Notes: a model not told the origin generated them from the sequence alone. A stretch of 64,000 nucleotides of DNA from Symbiodinium microadriaticum (GCA_001939145.1 LSRX01000351.1:390253-454252); one strand, 5' to 3'; shown: positions 31,436-41,484, numbered from the stretch's first letter. Translations and numbers: made by a program.

Positions 31436-31668
31436 TAAACCCATGCCACAATGATAACAACAAGGCCTAAGGAGTAGTAACCAAAGTACCACAAGCCCCT
31501 GTAGGAGGGTTCCTCTGAAGGGCTCCTTTAAAGAATAGTAGGACCGGACTATACCTGAAACGCTGGAGGGCTTAATCTCGTGGCTTACGGTCTATTCCTG
31601 GTTGGGCAGCGTCTGTGCTTCAATATTGCCGAGGGGCCCAAGGGTTCCTGTTTGGGTTCTGCAAGGAT

Positions 31669-31848
31669 CCCAGAGAGCCCAATACCCCTTAATTAAGGAA
31701 CACACCTTAAATCATAATGTTAAGGCCCCTATCATTTGAGGTATATTCCTTAATTATATCAGGTGTATTACATACCTTAAATCATAATATTAAGGTCCCT
31801 ATAATTTAAGGCTATATTCCTTAATTAAGGGGTATTGGGCTCTCTGGG
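31669..31848. mobile_element. palindromic element, family B, double core
   Basis: CCCAGAGAGCCCAATACCCC and GGGGTATTGGGCTCTCTGGG are perfect ends. The core (ACCTTAAATCATAAT.TTAAGG) occurs twice, giving 180 bp instead of about 110. AT flanks both ends. Confidence 0.7.
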
Positions 31849-32421
31849 ATCCCTTAACGAAGCCCTTAAATAAACCTTGCGCGAATGGGGTCTAGGGTTT
31901 GGGGTGGGAGTTTAGGTGCGAGGATACAAACAGCCAAGGTAAAGGCAAGTGATGAGTACTCGTAGATTCTGCTAGTATTCCTTTGAAATCCCCATGCATT
32001 TATAATCTAAATTACCCCGAAACACTATTCAGGCACAGCCCGTCTGCTGAGGAGCTCGACGCTAGCCCTGGGAGTTGTGTTTCGGACGGTGCACTTGTGT
32101 AGAACCAATAGGCGAAGGTTCCCCGGTTTAGGGTTTAGGGTTTAGGGTTAGGGTTTAGGTCCCCAGTCACTTCCGGACTTCAGAAACGCATAATAATGCA
32201 GGGGCCCGAATATTTACCAATACTGTATTCCTTAGGGTTCCTAACCATTGCTACGACATGCCCCAAATCGTTGTTCTGATTCCTAAGGCCCCTCTCTTAT
32301 CTTCGGTTTGTGTCTGAGACCTGGTTGGAGGGAGTATTCCGGAAAGACGCTGTTGCATGAAGTGCGCTTTATTGCATGTTCGCAACATGGCCTTGCCAAA
32401 TCGACGACATCTTGGAACTTT

Positions 32422-32531
32422 CCTTAAGGGTCCATGTATCCATATGAGTATGTATTGACCCTAAAGTACCCATATCGGGACCACACATTGAGGCCGAATT
32501 ATATACTATTTGAGCGCATGGACCCTCAGGG
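32422..32531 (+). mobile_element. palindromic element, family G, short form
   Basis: CCTTAAGGGTCCATGTATCC and TTTGAGCGCATGGACCCTCAGG; it lies just upstream of a coding-like island. Confidence 0.6.
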
Positions 32532-32546
32532 TTTAGTAGAACCTGA

Positions 32547-32936
32547 CTAGACGATGACAACTGCCTGGTTTGCGGTGCGAAGCTATGGTCACCCGGGACT
32601 TGGGGTGCTCGCTTGATGACGGAGGAGCACAACAAGCTCCTGGGACGGCGTCCACGGGGGACCATGACTCAAGATGTTGTTGCATTTCCTACTCTAGGCT
32701 CCCAGCCCCAGAAATATAATTCCCAACCTAGCATGTGCCTTGGGGCATGCCCAAGCTTTGTGGTGGGAAGCTGGACACCTCCAAGGACCTAAGGAATTCA
32801 ACTTTGGGCCATTTCTCCGTGGAGTCAGTGAAGAGAAGCGTGCCAAGTGGGATCCGCCCCTCAGACGCACTCTTGCTTCACTCCGAGTGTCGTCGCAGTG
32901 GACCGCTCTCATTCCAAGGCAAAGACAAAGACCCTA
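32547..32936 (+). pseudogene. coding remnant with one frameshift, unknown
   Basis: The first frame, 32547-32792, starts LDDDNCLVCGAKLWSPGTWG, includes EEHNKLLGRRPRG and ends at TAA. A second frame overlaps it from about 32740 and continues (PKEFNFGPFLRGVSEEKRAK) to about 32930, where telomere-like DNA begins. Both parts look like real protein and are adjacent, so a single indel near 32740-32790, or an intron, would explain the break. There is no ATG at the left end; it starts after a stop next to a family G element. The CxxC pair is too little to assign a domain. Confidence 0.4.
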
Positions 32937-33026
32937 AACCCTACGCCCTAAACCCTAAACCCTTGCCATTGGCCGGGGAGACAAAGGCGAGCTAGGCCCG
33001 AATACCATAGGAGTGACTGCATGGAC

Positions 33027-33090
33027 GGTGTCGATGTGAAGGTGAGCGGGTTTAGGGTCTGGGGTTTAGGGTGTCGATGTGAAGGTGAGC
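33027..33090. repeat. telomere-like insert bracketed by a 21 bp direct repeat
   Basis: GGTGTCGATGTGAAGGTGAGC occurs at 33027-33047 and 33070-33090; between them are 22 bp of TTTAGGG-type sequence. Confidence 0.85.
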
Positions 33091-33169
33091 CAGCCAAAGC
33101 CCTAAACGCTAAACCCCCAAAGCGCCCCAAACCCTAAGCCGAGCTTTTGACAAAGCTCCTAAACCCTCA

Positions 33170-33290
33170 CAACTCCCTAAACCCTAAACCCTAACACCCC
33201 TAGACCCAAACCCTAAACCCTAAACCCCTAAACCCCTAACCCCTAAATTAAACCCTAAATCCTAAACCCTCACAACTCCCTAAACCCACA
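33170..33290 (-). repeat. telomere-like CCCTAAA array
   Basis: CCCTAAA units, with the block CCTCACAACTCCCTAAACCC present twice. Confidence 0.75.
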
Positions 33291-33431
33291 CAGTTCTTTA
33301 ACTCCGCCGCGGCAGGCGACCGATCGTCCCGGCCTCAATAAAGTTCGTTTAGGGTTTAGGGTTCAGGCATGAAGCAGAAGTACGATATCGCGGTAGTCGC
33401 ATGCCCTTGTGCCCTTGTAGTCCTGACGTTT

Positions 33432-33525
33432 TCCCATAGGCTCCATAGTAGTTCCTTTTTGGGGGGTTCATATTTAGGATCCTATAAGGTCATCCTAAAC
33501 AGGAACTACTTCGGAGCCTATGGGT
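33432..33525 (+). mobile_element. palindromic element, family A, GGAGCC subtype
   Basis: CCCATAGGCTCCATAGTAG and CTACTTCGGAGCCTATGGGT; the GGCTCC and GGAGCC arms changed together relative to GGCCCC/GGGGCC. Confidence 0.7.
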
Positions 33526-33650
33526 ATTTGTTTCGATTTACCCCAAATCTGAGTAGGAAAGAGCGCTATATCAGCAGGTCCTACTTGTTCTTAGGGCGCG
33601 AACAAAAAATCTACGCGCCGGGGCTTCCCTTGAGACGAACAGAGCGCGTA

Positions 33651-33653
33651 TAC

Positions 33654-33731
<78 letters not shown>
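33651..33731. repeat. TACATA and AT microsatellite
   Basis: About seven TACATA hexamers followed by an AT run with one GTAT interruption. Confidence 0.9.
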
Positions 33732-34077
33732 GAGCCCCCTATGACACGACTGGGTCCTTGTAGGTTAGAGTAATTGGAGCCTACACCCTTAACCCTAAAT
33801 CCCGAATCATTTTGAAATACAAAGCCCTGGACCCTGAATCCTAAAGCCCTAGCTAAAAGGTTCAGAGTTGAGGTGTGCGGGGTTTCAGTTCCACAGGTTA
33901 GGGATCCAAGAATTGCAGCTTCAGCAGGGATTTTAGGGTTTAGGGTTTAGGTTCTAAACCCTAAACCCTAAACCCCTAAACCCCTAAACCGTGGGTTCGG
34001 GGTGGGTCTTTAGAGGATAATGGCCAAGGCTCGGGTTCCTTAGAGTTTGGGGTTTAGGGGGGGGTATTTCTCAATTT

Positions 34078-34190
34078 CCCTAAGGGTCCATATATACTAC
34101 CATTATGGAATTAGGTCCCAAAAGACCATAATATGAATGGTCTTTTGGGACCTAATTCCATAATGGTAGTATATATGGACCCTCTGGGTT
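34078..34190. mobile_element. palindromic element, family L, perfect hairpin
   Basis: Bases 34084-34129 and 34137-34182 are exact reverse complements (46 bp each) around a 7-base loop. Ends CCCTAAGGGTCCATATATAC. The perfect arms suggest a recent insertion or active arm repair. Confidence 0.8.
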
Positions 34191-34341
34191 TATAAGGAAT
34201 TTATGATGTTTTACACTGCTTTGTAACTTGTGAGGCTGGAACTAGAGTGAAGGATAGGACTTCTGAGTATGAGGTTCGAGGTTTGGAGGTCGTTCGAAGA
34301 GGGTTTCGAGGGTTGTATTATGGTCCTGATTAAATCTTATT

Positions 34342-34439
34342 TGGGTAGTTCTCTGAATTAGGGTCCGGTTTGGTTATCAGGGTGCCGTACTATATTATAT
34401 TGGGGACCGAAAAGGGACCTTGATTTAGAGAACTACCCA
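34342..34439. mobile_element. palindromic element, family E
   Basis: TGGGTAGTTCTCTGAATTAGG and GATTTAGAGAACTACCCA around CCGTACTATATTATATTGGGG. Confidence 0.65.
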
Positions 34440-35277
34440 TTTAGCTTAGAACATGTTGTTTTCGCACCCTAATAAGCCCTAAACCCTAAACCCAAAAGGG
34501 GGATATCAGACTATATCCCGACCCCCTGCAAAAGAAGGTCCGGGGCGTGGCTTACGCCACAGGTTCCCAGAGGCTCAGGCTAGGGTTGACAGGGTTCAGG
34601 GTTTAGGGTTCAGGGTTTAGGGTTTATTGTTTACCGGGTTCAGGGTTCAGGGTTGAGGGTTACGGGTTCAGGGTTTTGGAGTTTACGGTTTAGGGTTAAG
34701 GGTTGAGGGTTTGGTCCTTCTTGCAGCTCAGGATCAAAGCAGCCTCAGGCTAGACCTTAAACCCCAAGCCTCCTAGGCCCCAAACCCTCCACACTCCTTC
34801 CTAAACCCTAAACTCTGCACCCTAACCCCGAAACCCTAAACCCTACACCCTAAACCCTAAAACCCTACACCCTAAACCCTAAACCGTACAACCACATCGT
34901 AACAAGGAATCCCAAAAATGGAGGCTTCCCAGAGTTGAGTCCCGGTATGTAAGCCCGAAGCCCTGAACTCTGACATCCCTAAACATCCAAAGGGTTTAGG
35001 GTTTTAGGGTTTTGGCATAGGGTTTGGGGTTTAGGGTAAAACCCTGAACCCCCCAAAACCTAGAAGCCCTACACCCTAAACCCCTAAGCCCTATAGATCC
35101 CTACTTTTCGGATCCCTTTTCAAATTAACCCTTTTTAAAGGATCCCCTTCAAGGAGCTCTGAACCCCTAGCTCCTCCATGCTTTCCATGCCTGTGCCCTC
35201 GGGGGACGAAGTGGTGGCCATCGATGCGGGGGAGTTGCAAAATCTCTCTCCAAGAGGCTCCTCTGGGTTTAGGCTTT

Positions 35278-35369
35278 ACCCATAGGCTCCTTAGTAGTTC
35301 TTTTTTGGGATTACCTTATAGGATTCTAAATATGAACCATAAAAAGGAACTACTTAGGAGCCTATGGGT
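35278..35369 (-). mobile_element. palindromic element, family A, GGAGCC subtype, reverse
   Basis: ACCCATAGGCTCCTTAGTAG and CTACTTAGGAGCCTATGGGT; TA flanks; reverse-orientation centre. Confidence 0.7.
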
Positions 35370-36563
35370 AGGGTTTAGGCTTTAGGCTCTGCGTCGTAGA
35401 GGGGCCTTTGAGAAAAACGGTTGAGGTGTTAGGTTTCTTCTTTCTTTTCCACCGGATTCCTAGAAGGGTTTGTGCTTGAGGGTTAGCATGGCGGGTATTA
35501 CATGTAAGAGTTAGACTGCGGTTCGGGGTATATGATACTCCATGGAGGAATGATAAAACCCTGAACCCTAAACCCTAAACCCTTTCATCAGACTCCTGAA
35601 GTAGCGTTTTGTAGACTGGAATTAGAGATTGTTGTTAGGGTTTTGGGTTTAGGTTTTACAGTCTGGGGCTTGCAAGGTAATGTTTCTTTCATCGAGCTTC
35701 AATGGGTGATGGATACAGAGGTTTACATGGTTTGGTAGAGTTTGAAATAACGAATGCGTTTAAAAGGATGTTGTATTATATGATATGGCTTTTCTGGTTT
35801 TATAACGGGGCTCATAAAAAGAAGGCTAAGGGGAGATGCAGTATTTAAGGTTTCGGTCGTAGGATGTCGCTTTTAGGGTTTGGGGTTTGGGGCGATTTGG
35901 TGATTCTTCATTGGAGTTTCTATTCTTGACTGCTTATATTACAACAACCTGGATAGTTAATACTACTGGAGACTCTGTGGGGTTTGGGAATCGTGAGGCA
36001 CCGTCACGTAAAAAAAATAAAATAAACAAGAAACCACGTCAAAAAAAGAAGCCAAAATCATGCCCCAATGCCGACCCAAAACCCTAAAGCCCTAAAGCCA
36101 CGAAGACTTCAAACCCCAAAAAGCTTCATAACCCTGAACTCAACCTGCCAAAGAAAGCCCTAAACCCTAAGCCCCAAGCCCTTAACTAAACCCCTAAACC
36201 CTGAACCTGTCCGAACGGCATTTTCGGTCTGACCCTGCCGGCGATGCTACCTCCCTGGGCCCGAAAAGAAAAACAACTCCAAAATTCGGTGCTGGCAAAT
36301 CGTGAAGTCAAGATGGTTGAGGTGCAGGGCTTAGGATTTATGTAAGGCTATTCAGGGTTTGAGGTTTAGGGTTTAGGGTTTGAGGATAGAGGGGGCTGTA
36401 AAACAACCACCACTGCTAAGCCCTAGGGCCCAAAGCTTGTTTTAGCCAAGCAACCTTACGCCTAACCTAAACCCTAAACCCCAAACCCCAAACCCTAAAC
36501 CCTGAACCCTGAACCCTAAACCCTTTAGGGTTTAGGGTTTCTACGTCCCGACGATCCTCCTGT

Positions 36564-36592
36564 CACTATATACTACCATTATGGAATTAGGT
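36564..36592. mobile_element. palindromic element, family L, fragment
   Basis: Only the left-arm part TATATACTACCATTATGGAA and a few more bases remain. Confidence 0.4.
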
Positions 36593-36663
36593 CAAAAAAG
36601 GGTTCCTTTAAGGGGTCCTTGAAGGGGTTCCTTTAAGGGGTCCTCTAAGGGTCATATAGGGTT

Positions 36664-36885
36664 TAAGGGTCTATGTACCCAATTAGTATATCTATTATGG
36701 AATTAGGTCCCAAAAGACTATTCATATGGGTAGTTTTCCAAATTAGGGTCCCTTTTTAGGTCCCCAACATAGTACGGCACCCTCATAAAAAGGACCCCCA
36801 AAAAGGACCCTAATTTAGAGAACTACCCATATTATGGTCTTTTGGGACCTAATTCCATAATAGTAGTATATATGGACCCTTAGGG
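36664..36885. mobile_element. palindromic element, family L, split by family E
   Basis: The left arm TAAGGGTCTATGTACCC and GGAATTAGGTCCCAAAAGAC, and the right arm GTCTTTTGGGACCTAATTCC to ATGGACCCTTAGGG, belong to family L. The loop is split by a family E element at 36727-36829. Confidence 0.7.
36727..36829. mobile_element. palindromic element, family E, nested with TA duplication
   Basis: TGGGTAGTTTTCCAAATTAGG and CTAATTTAGAGAACTACCCA. TA lies on both sides (36725-36726 and 36830-36831), while the uninterrupted L loop at 34127-34139, read on the other strand, has a single TA at that point. Confidence 0.75.
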
Positions 36886-37138
36886 TCAGAAAGACATCCC
36901 GCAGCTACGGCTCAAAAGTATTGCAATCTTCCTCGTCATGGTATCATGGCTGTCCGAAATTTAGGGGTCTGTAGGGGGGTCTCAAGGTTCAAGTTAAACA
37001 GTTTTGAGGGAGGCCCAGCGTATTTTAGGCTACGTCCAGCTTTTGATTCGAACCCAGTCCCGCTGCGTTCGGTGTTTTTGGGGTACCGGGGTTGCCACAT
37101 GGAACTTAAGGGTTTAGGGCTTAGGGCTTAGGTCTCCG

Positions 37139-37644
37139 GTGTGCACCAGATCGAAAGTTTCTGAGACCTCATCAACAAAAGCAGCTAGATCGACCATACT
37201 CAGCCCTCCCGGTACCCAAGTCGGACTGCACGGATGGAGATGCATGGTGGCACGGCGCTGGCGGCTGGCTCTTCAAAAACTTGGGCGATGGCCCTTTCGG
37301 GGAATGATTGCATGTCTATCTTGAGCCTGCGACGTCTGTATGCTTGCGGGCCAAAGCTTTGGAACCCAGAGGCTGCAAGAGTCCTCTCTGCTTCGACGAG
37401 CAGGTGGTGGCTTAGGGCGTAGTAGTAGTGCTTGCAACAGGGATTAGAGAAGAAAGCAACAACCGTGATAGGCATCGTACTGGTATTTCAAGAGCAACAA
37501 CAGCAGCAGAGATGCCAGTCGGTGCGAACATTCTTCTTCATCAGACTATTCATACTGGCAGGGCACAAGCTAGTCCCCTGTAATAAAAAACCGTAAACCC
37601 CAAACCAACCCTAAACCCCAAACCCTTTAAGATAGTTTCAAGCA
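37139..37644. other. unique DNA upstream of PPR gene, gene uncertain
   Basis: About 450 bp of repeat-poor DNA. A plus frame (37234-37422, starting MEMHGGTALAAGSSK) and a minus frame (37475-37200, starting MPITVVAFFSNPCCKHYYYA) are both plausible and exclude each other; neither matches a family I know. A short telomere-like tract (37588-37630) lies just before the PPR start. Confidence 0.3.
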
Positions 37645-38702
37645 ATGGAGCTGAGAATTCATGGTCCCAGAGCGGAAGTCGATGTGTTCTGGCATACCAG
37701 AGGGTCCTTCCTATGCAAGCAAGGCCAGCAGATACTTCTTGACTGTCGAAATGCAGCCGGTCGCCCGACCGCCGTTTCGATTACCTCTACTATGAAGTCG
37801 CAAAAAGTTGCTTGCACTTGGCTTCAGACAGTGCTGATGCTTGCATGGATGAGGCCGTCATGGATAAAGGCGGATGCGATTGCAACGAATGCGGCGATCG
37901 GCTCTTGTCAGAGGTCGGCACAGTGGCTACATGCACTGACGCTGGTGAGCAGGATGGCAAACGTCGTGCTGAGGCCTGACCTCGTCACATACTCCACACT
38001 CATGAGCGCGTGCTCAACCGCAGCGAAATGGGAACTTGCCGTCAACCTTTTGGAGGATGTTGCTGCCGTCTCCTTGCAGGCTGACGTAACACTCTTAAAC
38101 ACAGCTATTCGGGCATTATCGTTAAGCAGCAGTTGGGAACAGGTGCTGTTCTGGATGTGGGATCTCACAAGCCAGCGGTTTCAACCGGATGCTTTCACGT
38201 ATTCTGCGGCGATGACTGCTTGTGAAGCTAAATCGGCGTGGCAGCAAGCACTCTTTCTGCTCCACAGCCTTGGAAAGCAGCGTCTGCAAGTCTCCATGGT
38301 GACTTCTAGTGTTGCCATGAGCGCTTGCGAGAAGGCAGCCTGCTGGCAAAGCACTGTTGGCATATTGGGCAGCTTGCAACTAAAAGTGCCGCGAGTCGAC
38401 TTACTGTCCTACAGCACTGTGGTTAGCTCCTTCGAGAAAGCTGCCCGGTGGACCCTGGCGACACTCCTTTGCCACGATGCTGCTTTCTTTGAGACTAGGT
38501 TCCCCAGTAGTACCCTTTTGCCCTTTTTATTTGGGGGTCTCCTCATTAAAGCCGAATATTAGGAAAAAGGGTGCCCTTATTATTAAGGGGTTACTGGGGA
38601 ACCTAGGAGATACAGGGGGACATCATCATGCAAAGTGCACTCATCAGTGCCTGCGAGAAAGCAGGAAAGTGGAAGTTGGCCCTGGACGCCAGGTGGCAGT
38701 GG
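37645..38702 (+). pseudogene. PPR protein gene broken by a palindromic element
   Basis: Pentatricopeptide-repeat proteins bind organelle RNA, one 35-residue helical hairpin per base; which RNA this one bound cannot be told. From the ATG at 37645 the frame has six repeats with core tryptophans at residues 94, 129, 164, 199, 234 and 269, exactly 35 apart, next to motifs such as YSTLMSAC, YSAAMTAC and SSVAMSACEK. The first 75 residues lack repeats. The sense breaks after residue 283, where a 112 bp element (38495-38606) is inserted and supplies a stop at 38560-38562. Beyond the element another repeat (SALISACEKAGKWKLAL, 38634 on) resumes in another frame, and with the element and one GAGA removed its tryptophan falls at 304, again 35 on. 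Coding sense ends at 38702 in telomere-like DNA, so the 3' end is lost as well. Confidence 0.8.
38495..38606. mobile_element. palindromic element, family M, inside PPR gene
   Basis: CTAGGTTCCCCAGTAGTACCC and GGGGTTACTGGGGAACCTAG form the ends. GAGA lies directly on both sides (38491-38494 and 38607-38610), a 4 bp target duplication. Confidence 0.8.
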
Positions 38703-38889
38703 TTTAGGGTTTAGGGTCTATTTAGTGGTTTTGGAATACTTTTTATATTTTTCTGGGCATGGTTGCCCATTCAGTACCTCCCTAAACCTAAACCCTAAAC
38801 CGTACCTCTAAAAGTCCCATGAAACAGCAATCCAGGACTTGCTCTCCGAGCTTCCGTGACTGAGCTCTTGTTAGCAAGGAGTTGGGATA

Positions 38890-38941
38890 TAGTGTATGGG
38901 ATGTAGGGTTTAGGGTTTAGGGTTTAGTGTATGGGATGTAG
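38890..38941 (+). repeat. telomere-like insert bracketed by a 17 bp direct repeat
   Basis: TAGTGTATGGGATGTAG at 38890-38906 and 38925-38941 brackets GGTTTAGGGTTTAGGGTT. Confidence 0.85.
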
Positions 38942-39214
38942 TGTATGGGCTCTATATATGACATATGGGGTTTATAGGTGTTTATGTCTTTAGGTCTTCA
39001 CCTTAAAAAAACGGGACTTGGGTGTTAGTATGTTTCAGTAACCATCGTTCTGTTGATGGTTGCTCTAACAGAGTCTGTGAACCCGGATTTTGGGCTTTTG
39101 GGGTTCAGGGTCTAGGGTGTGGGCATATTAAAGGCATTGTAGGGGAATAGAAGGGACACATAGTTTACAAATGTTTTTGGTCATGAGGGCAGCTCTGAAG
39201 ATACCCTAAACCCT

Positions 39215-39294
39215 ACCTGTGACCCCAAACCCAGGTTATAACCCCTTAATTGATGGGTCGAACCCGTCGAACTGTAGGATTTTGGATCCCAGGT
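39215..39294 (+). mobile_element. palindromic element, family D, internal deletion
   Basis: ACCTGTGACCCCAAACCC then GTTATAACCCC, with about 12 bp missing; right end GGATTTTGGATCCCAGGT. Confidence 0.55.
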
Positions 39295-39655
39295 AAACCC
39301 TAAACCCCTAAACGCTAAACCATTTCAAGGAACCCTCAACCACACTCTAGTATAACCCTAAACCCAAAACTGTATAGATCGCTTACAGGACCCCTTAAGG
39401 GAACCCTTATGGATCCCTTTAAAGGAGCCCGTAAACCCTATAGATCCCTTATAGGAACCCTTATATAGACCGCTTGGAAGAAGCCCAAAAACCTGATACT
39501 GTAGGGTTTCGGATCCCCACGTAAACCCTTTAACCCTAAACCCTAAACCCCAGTTGTTCTCTGTCATACACCGGATAGATCCCTTTAAAAAAGGATCCCT
39601 CTCTGGGTCCTTTATTAGAATCTTTGAAGGAGCCCTTGTAGATCTCTTTAGAAAG

Positions 39656-39743
39656 CCCTTGGCATCAAAATAGCCCAAAAGCCTTATATAATAGGGTCTT
39701 CGCACCTAGAAGACTTAAAATATAAGTCCTTTGAGGGTAAGGG
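39656..39743 (+). mobile_element. palindromic element, family K
   Basis: CCCTTGGCATCAAAATAGCC and AAGTCCTTTGAGGGTAAGGG. Confidence 0.55.
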
Positions 39744-39889
39744 CACACCCCAAACCCCTAAACCCTAAACCTCCAAACCTCTAAAATCCTTAAAAGCCTA
39801 AAACCCTAAACCGCAAGCCCGAAACCTCTAAAATCTGTAAACCCCTAAACATTTGTAGACCCCTAAACCCTTGTAGATCTCTTTAAAGG

Positions 39890-40000
39890 AGCCCCAAAAA
39901 CCGGCAACCCTAAACCCTAAAACCCTAAACCCTAAAACCCTAAACCCTAAAACCTAAACCCTAAAGCCTAAACCCCTAAACCCTAAACTCTTTAAAGGAG
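39890..40000 (-). repeat. telomere-like CCCTAAA array
   Basis: CCCTAAA and CCCTAAAA units bracketed by two copies of CTTTAAAGGAGCCCCAAAAACC (near 39880 and 39990). Confidence 0.75.
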
Positions 40001-40030
40001 CCCCAAAAACCCTCGGAGCCCAGGAGGGCC

Positions 40031-40096
40031 AGGTTGCAGGCGAACCTGCTGGCCTACAGCGCGGCAATCAGCGCCTGCGAGAAGGACCGGAGCACC
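40031..40096 (+). pseudogene. orphan PPR fragment
   Basis: 22 codons read RLQANLLAYSAAISACEK, the core of one PPR repeat. Telomere-like DNA abuts both sides and no further repeats are adjacent, so it is a shard or a lone exon. Confidence 0.6.
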
Positions 40097-40300
40097 GGTT
40101 TCGGCGTTTAGGGGTTAAGGAGGGTTTCAGGGTTTAGGGTTTACCGGTTTAGGGTTTACCGGTTTAGGGTTTACCGGTTTAGAGTTTAGGGGTTTAGGGT
40201 TTAGGGTTTAGGGTTTAGGGTTTAGGGGTTTAGGGTTTAGGGATTAGGGTTTACGGTTTAGGGGTTTACGGTTTAGGGTTTAGGGTTTAGCGGCACCGGA
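40095..40300 (+). repeat. telomere-like TTTAGGG array
   Basis: TTTAGGG units with a higher-order TTTACCGG variant repeated several times near 40140-40185. Confidence 0.8.
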
Positions 40301-40793
40301 GACGGGTTTAGGATCGGGTTCCTTTAAAGGGATCCCTTAAAGGGCTCGATAAGGGATCTATGATAAGGTTCTATATTAGGGGTTTAGGGGTTTAAGGAGT
40401 TTCAAGGGTTTCAGGGTTAGGGGTTTACCGGTTTAGGGTTTAGGGGTTTAAGGAGTTTAGTTAAAGGGTTTGAGGGTTTACAGGGTTTAAATATTAAAGG
40501 GTTTTAGGTTTTGAGATTTAGGGATCAAGGAGTTCAAAAGGTTTCAGGGCTCAGGGTTTAAAGGCTTTCAGGGTTTCGGGGTTCAGGGGTTTAAGGAGTT
40601 TAAAGGGTTTCAGGCTTTGGGGTTTAAAGGGTTTTCGGGCTTAAGGTCTAAAGGGTGTTAGGGTTTACGGGTTTATAAGGTTTTAAGGTTTAGGGGCTTT
40701 AGGGGTCTAAGGTCGTTTTAAGGGTTTAGGGATGTAAGGTTTAAACTAAAGGGCTTTAGGGTTTAGTTCAGGGTTCAGGATAGACTTAGAAGT

Positions 40794-40900
40794 TCATGGG
40801 AGTAAATGGGATTATAAATGAGGTAGCTATACTTATGTTCATGTGTAACCCGGGTTCAAGCACTTATGACCGTACTTGCTAAGTCCCAGGAACCTCCAAG
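40794..40900. mobile_element. palindromic element, family F
   Basis: TTAGAAGTTCATGGGAG and CTAAGTCCCAGGAACCTCCAA. Confidence 0.55.
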
Positions 40901-41281
40901 TAGCAATGGACTTCGGAGGCTTAAAACATCAACCGCCAAATTAAGAACCTTAGCTTCCCGAAGATTCTTAATTCCGGTGTTTTCAGAAGAAGCCAAGCCA
41001 CAGCGAACCCAAAGAAATAAAAACCTGATCCCGAAAACTAAGGTACCCTAAGGTTCTTACCCTAAACCCTACACCCTTAATTTTGAAGCAACCTGAATAT
41101 GAATCAGTGGGTTCTTATACAGTGTCTTCACCGTAGTTTGTTCAGTGGTATACATTTTGTTTTTTGTTCTGGGTGCCGAATGTTAGATAGTCAGAGCAGG
41201 AATATTTACGCTTTTTCCGGTGGGTTGTTTAGCAGCCTGGAGACCCTATTACACCTCATAGACCACTTGCACAGCCCTGTT

Positions 41282-41402
41282 CCCAGACCACCAGAAGGAT
41301 TTCAAAAGTAGATCCCCTAATTTGGGACCCTATACTACTAAGGGGTGCTTTGAAGGAACCCCCTTGAGGGATCCATTTTTTAGATGCTTCCGGTGGTCTG
41401 GG
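41282..41402. mobile_element. palindromic element, family C
   Basis: CCCAGACCACCAGAAGGAT and GATGCTTCCGGTGGTCTGGG; TT flanks. Confidence 0.7.
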
Positions 41403-41484
41403 TTGGGACCCTTGCAGAAACCCTTTGAGGGGAGCCTTAATTAGCAGGCTCCTTCTAAAGGCATGCGGCGGCCCTGACAGACAA

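Larger units (their letters stand above)
26717..32546. other. gene-free repeat region with N gap
   Basis: It holds telomere-like arrays at 26930-27300, 27390-27480, 28675-28940 and 30640-30740, elements D (28058), F (28255, 31317), B (29460, 31669), A (29621), G (29839, 32422) and E (30432), and a run of N at 30889-31065. Frames such as 29139-29381 and 29991-30173 lie in repeats. Confidence 0.55.
32937..37138. other. gene-free repeat region
   Basis: It holds telomere-like arrays (33170-33290, 34570-34720, 34795-34880), families A (33432, 35278), L (34078, 36664) and E (34342, 36727), and a TACATA/AT microsatellite. A 30-codon protein-like piece (SMPVPSGDEVVAIDAGEL) lies near 35178-35260. AT-rich unique DNA at 35650-36060 shows no gene. 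Confidence 0.55.

Noticed and set aside
33369..33773. 134-codon frame with IHIHIH/IYIYIY tail
   Set aside because: The tail is the TACATA/AT microsatellite and the middle is a family A element.
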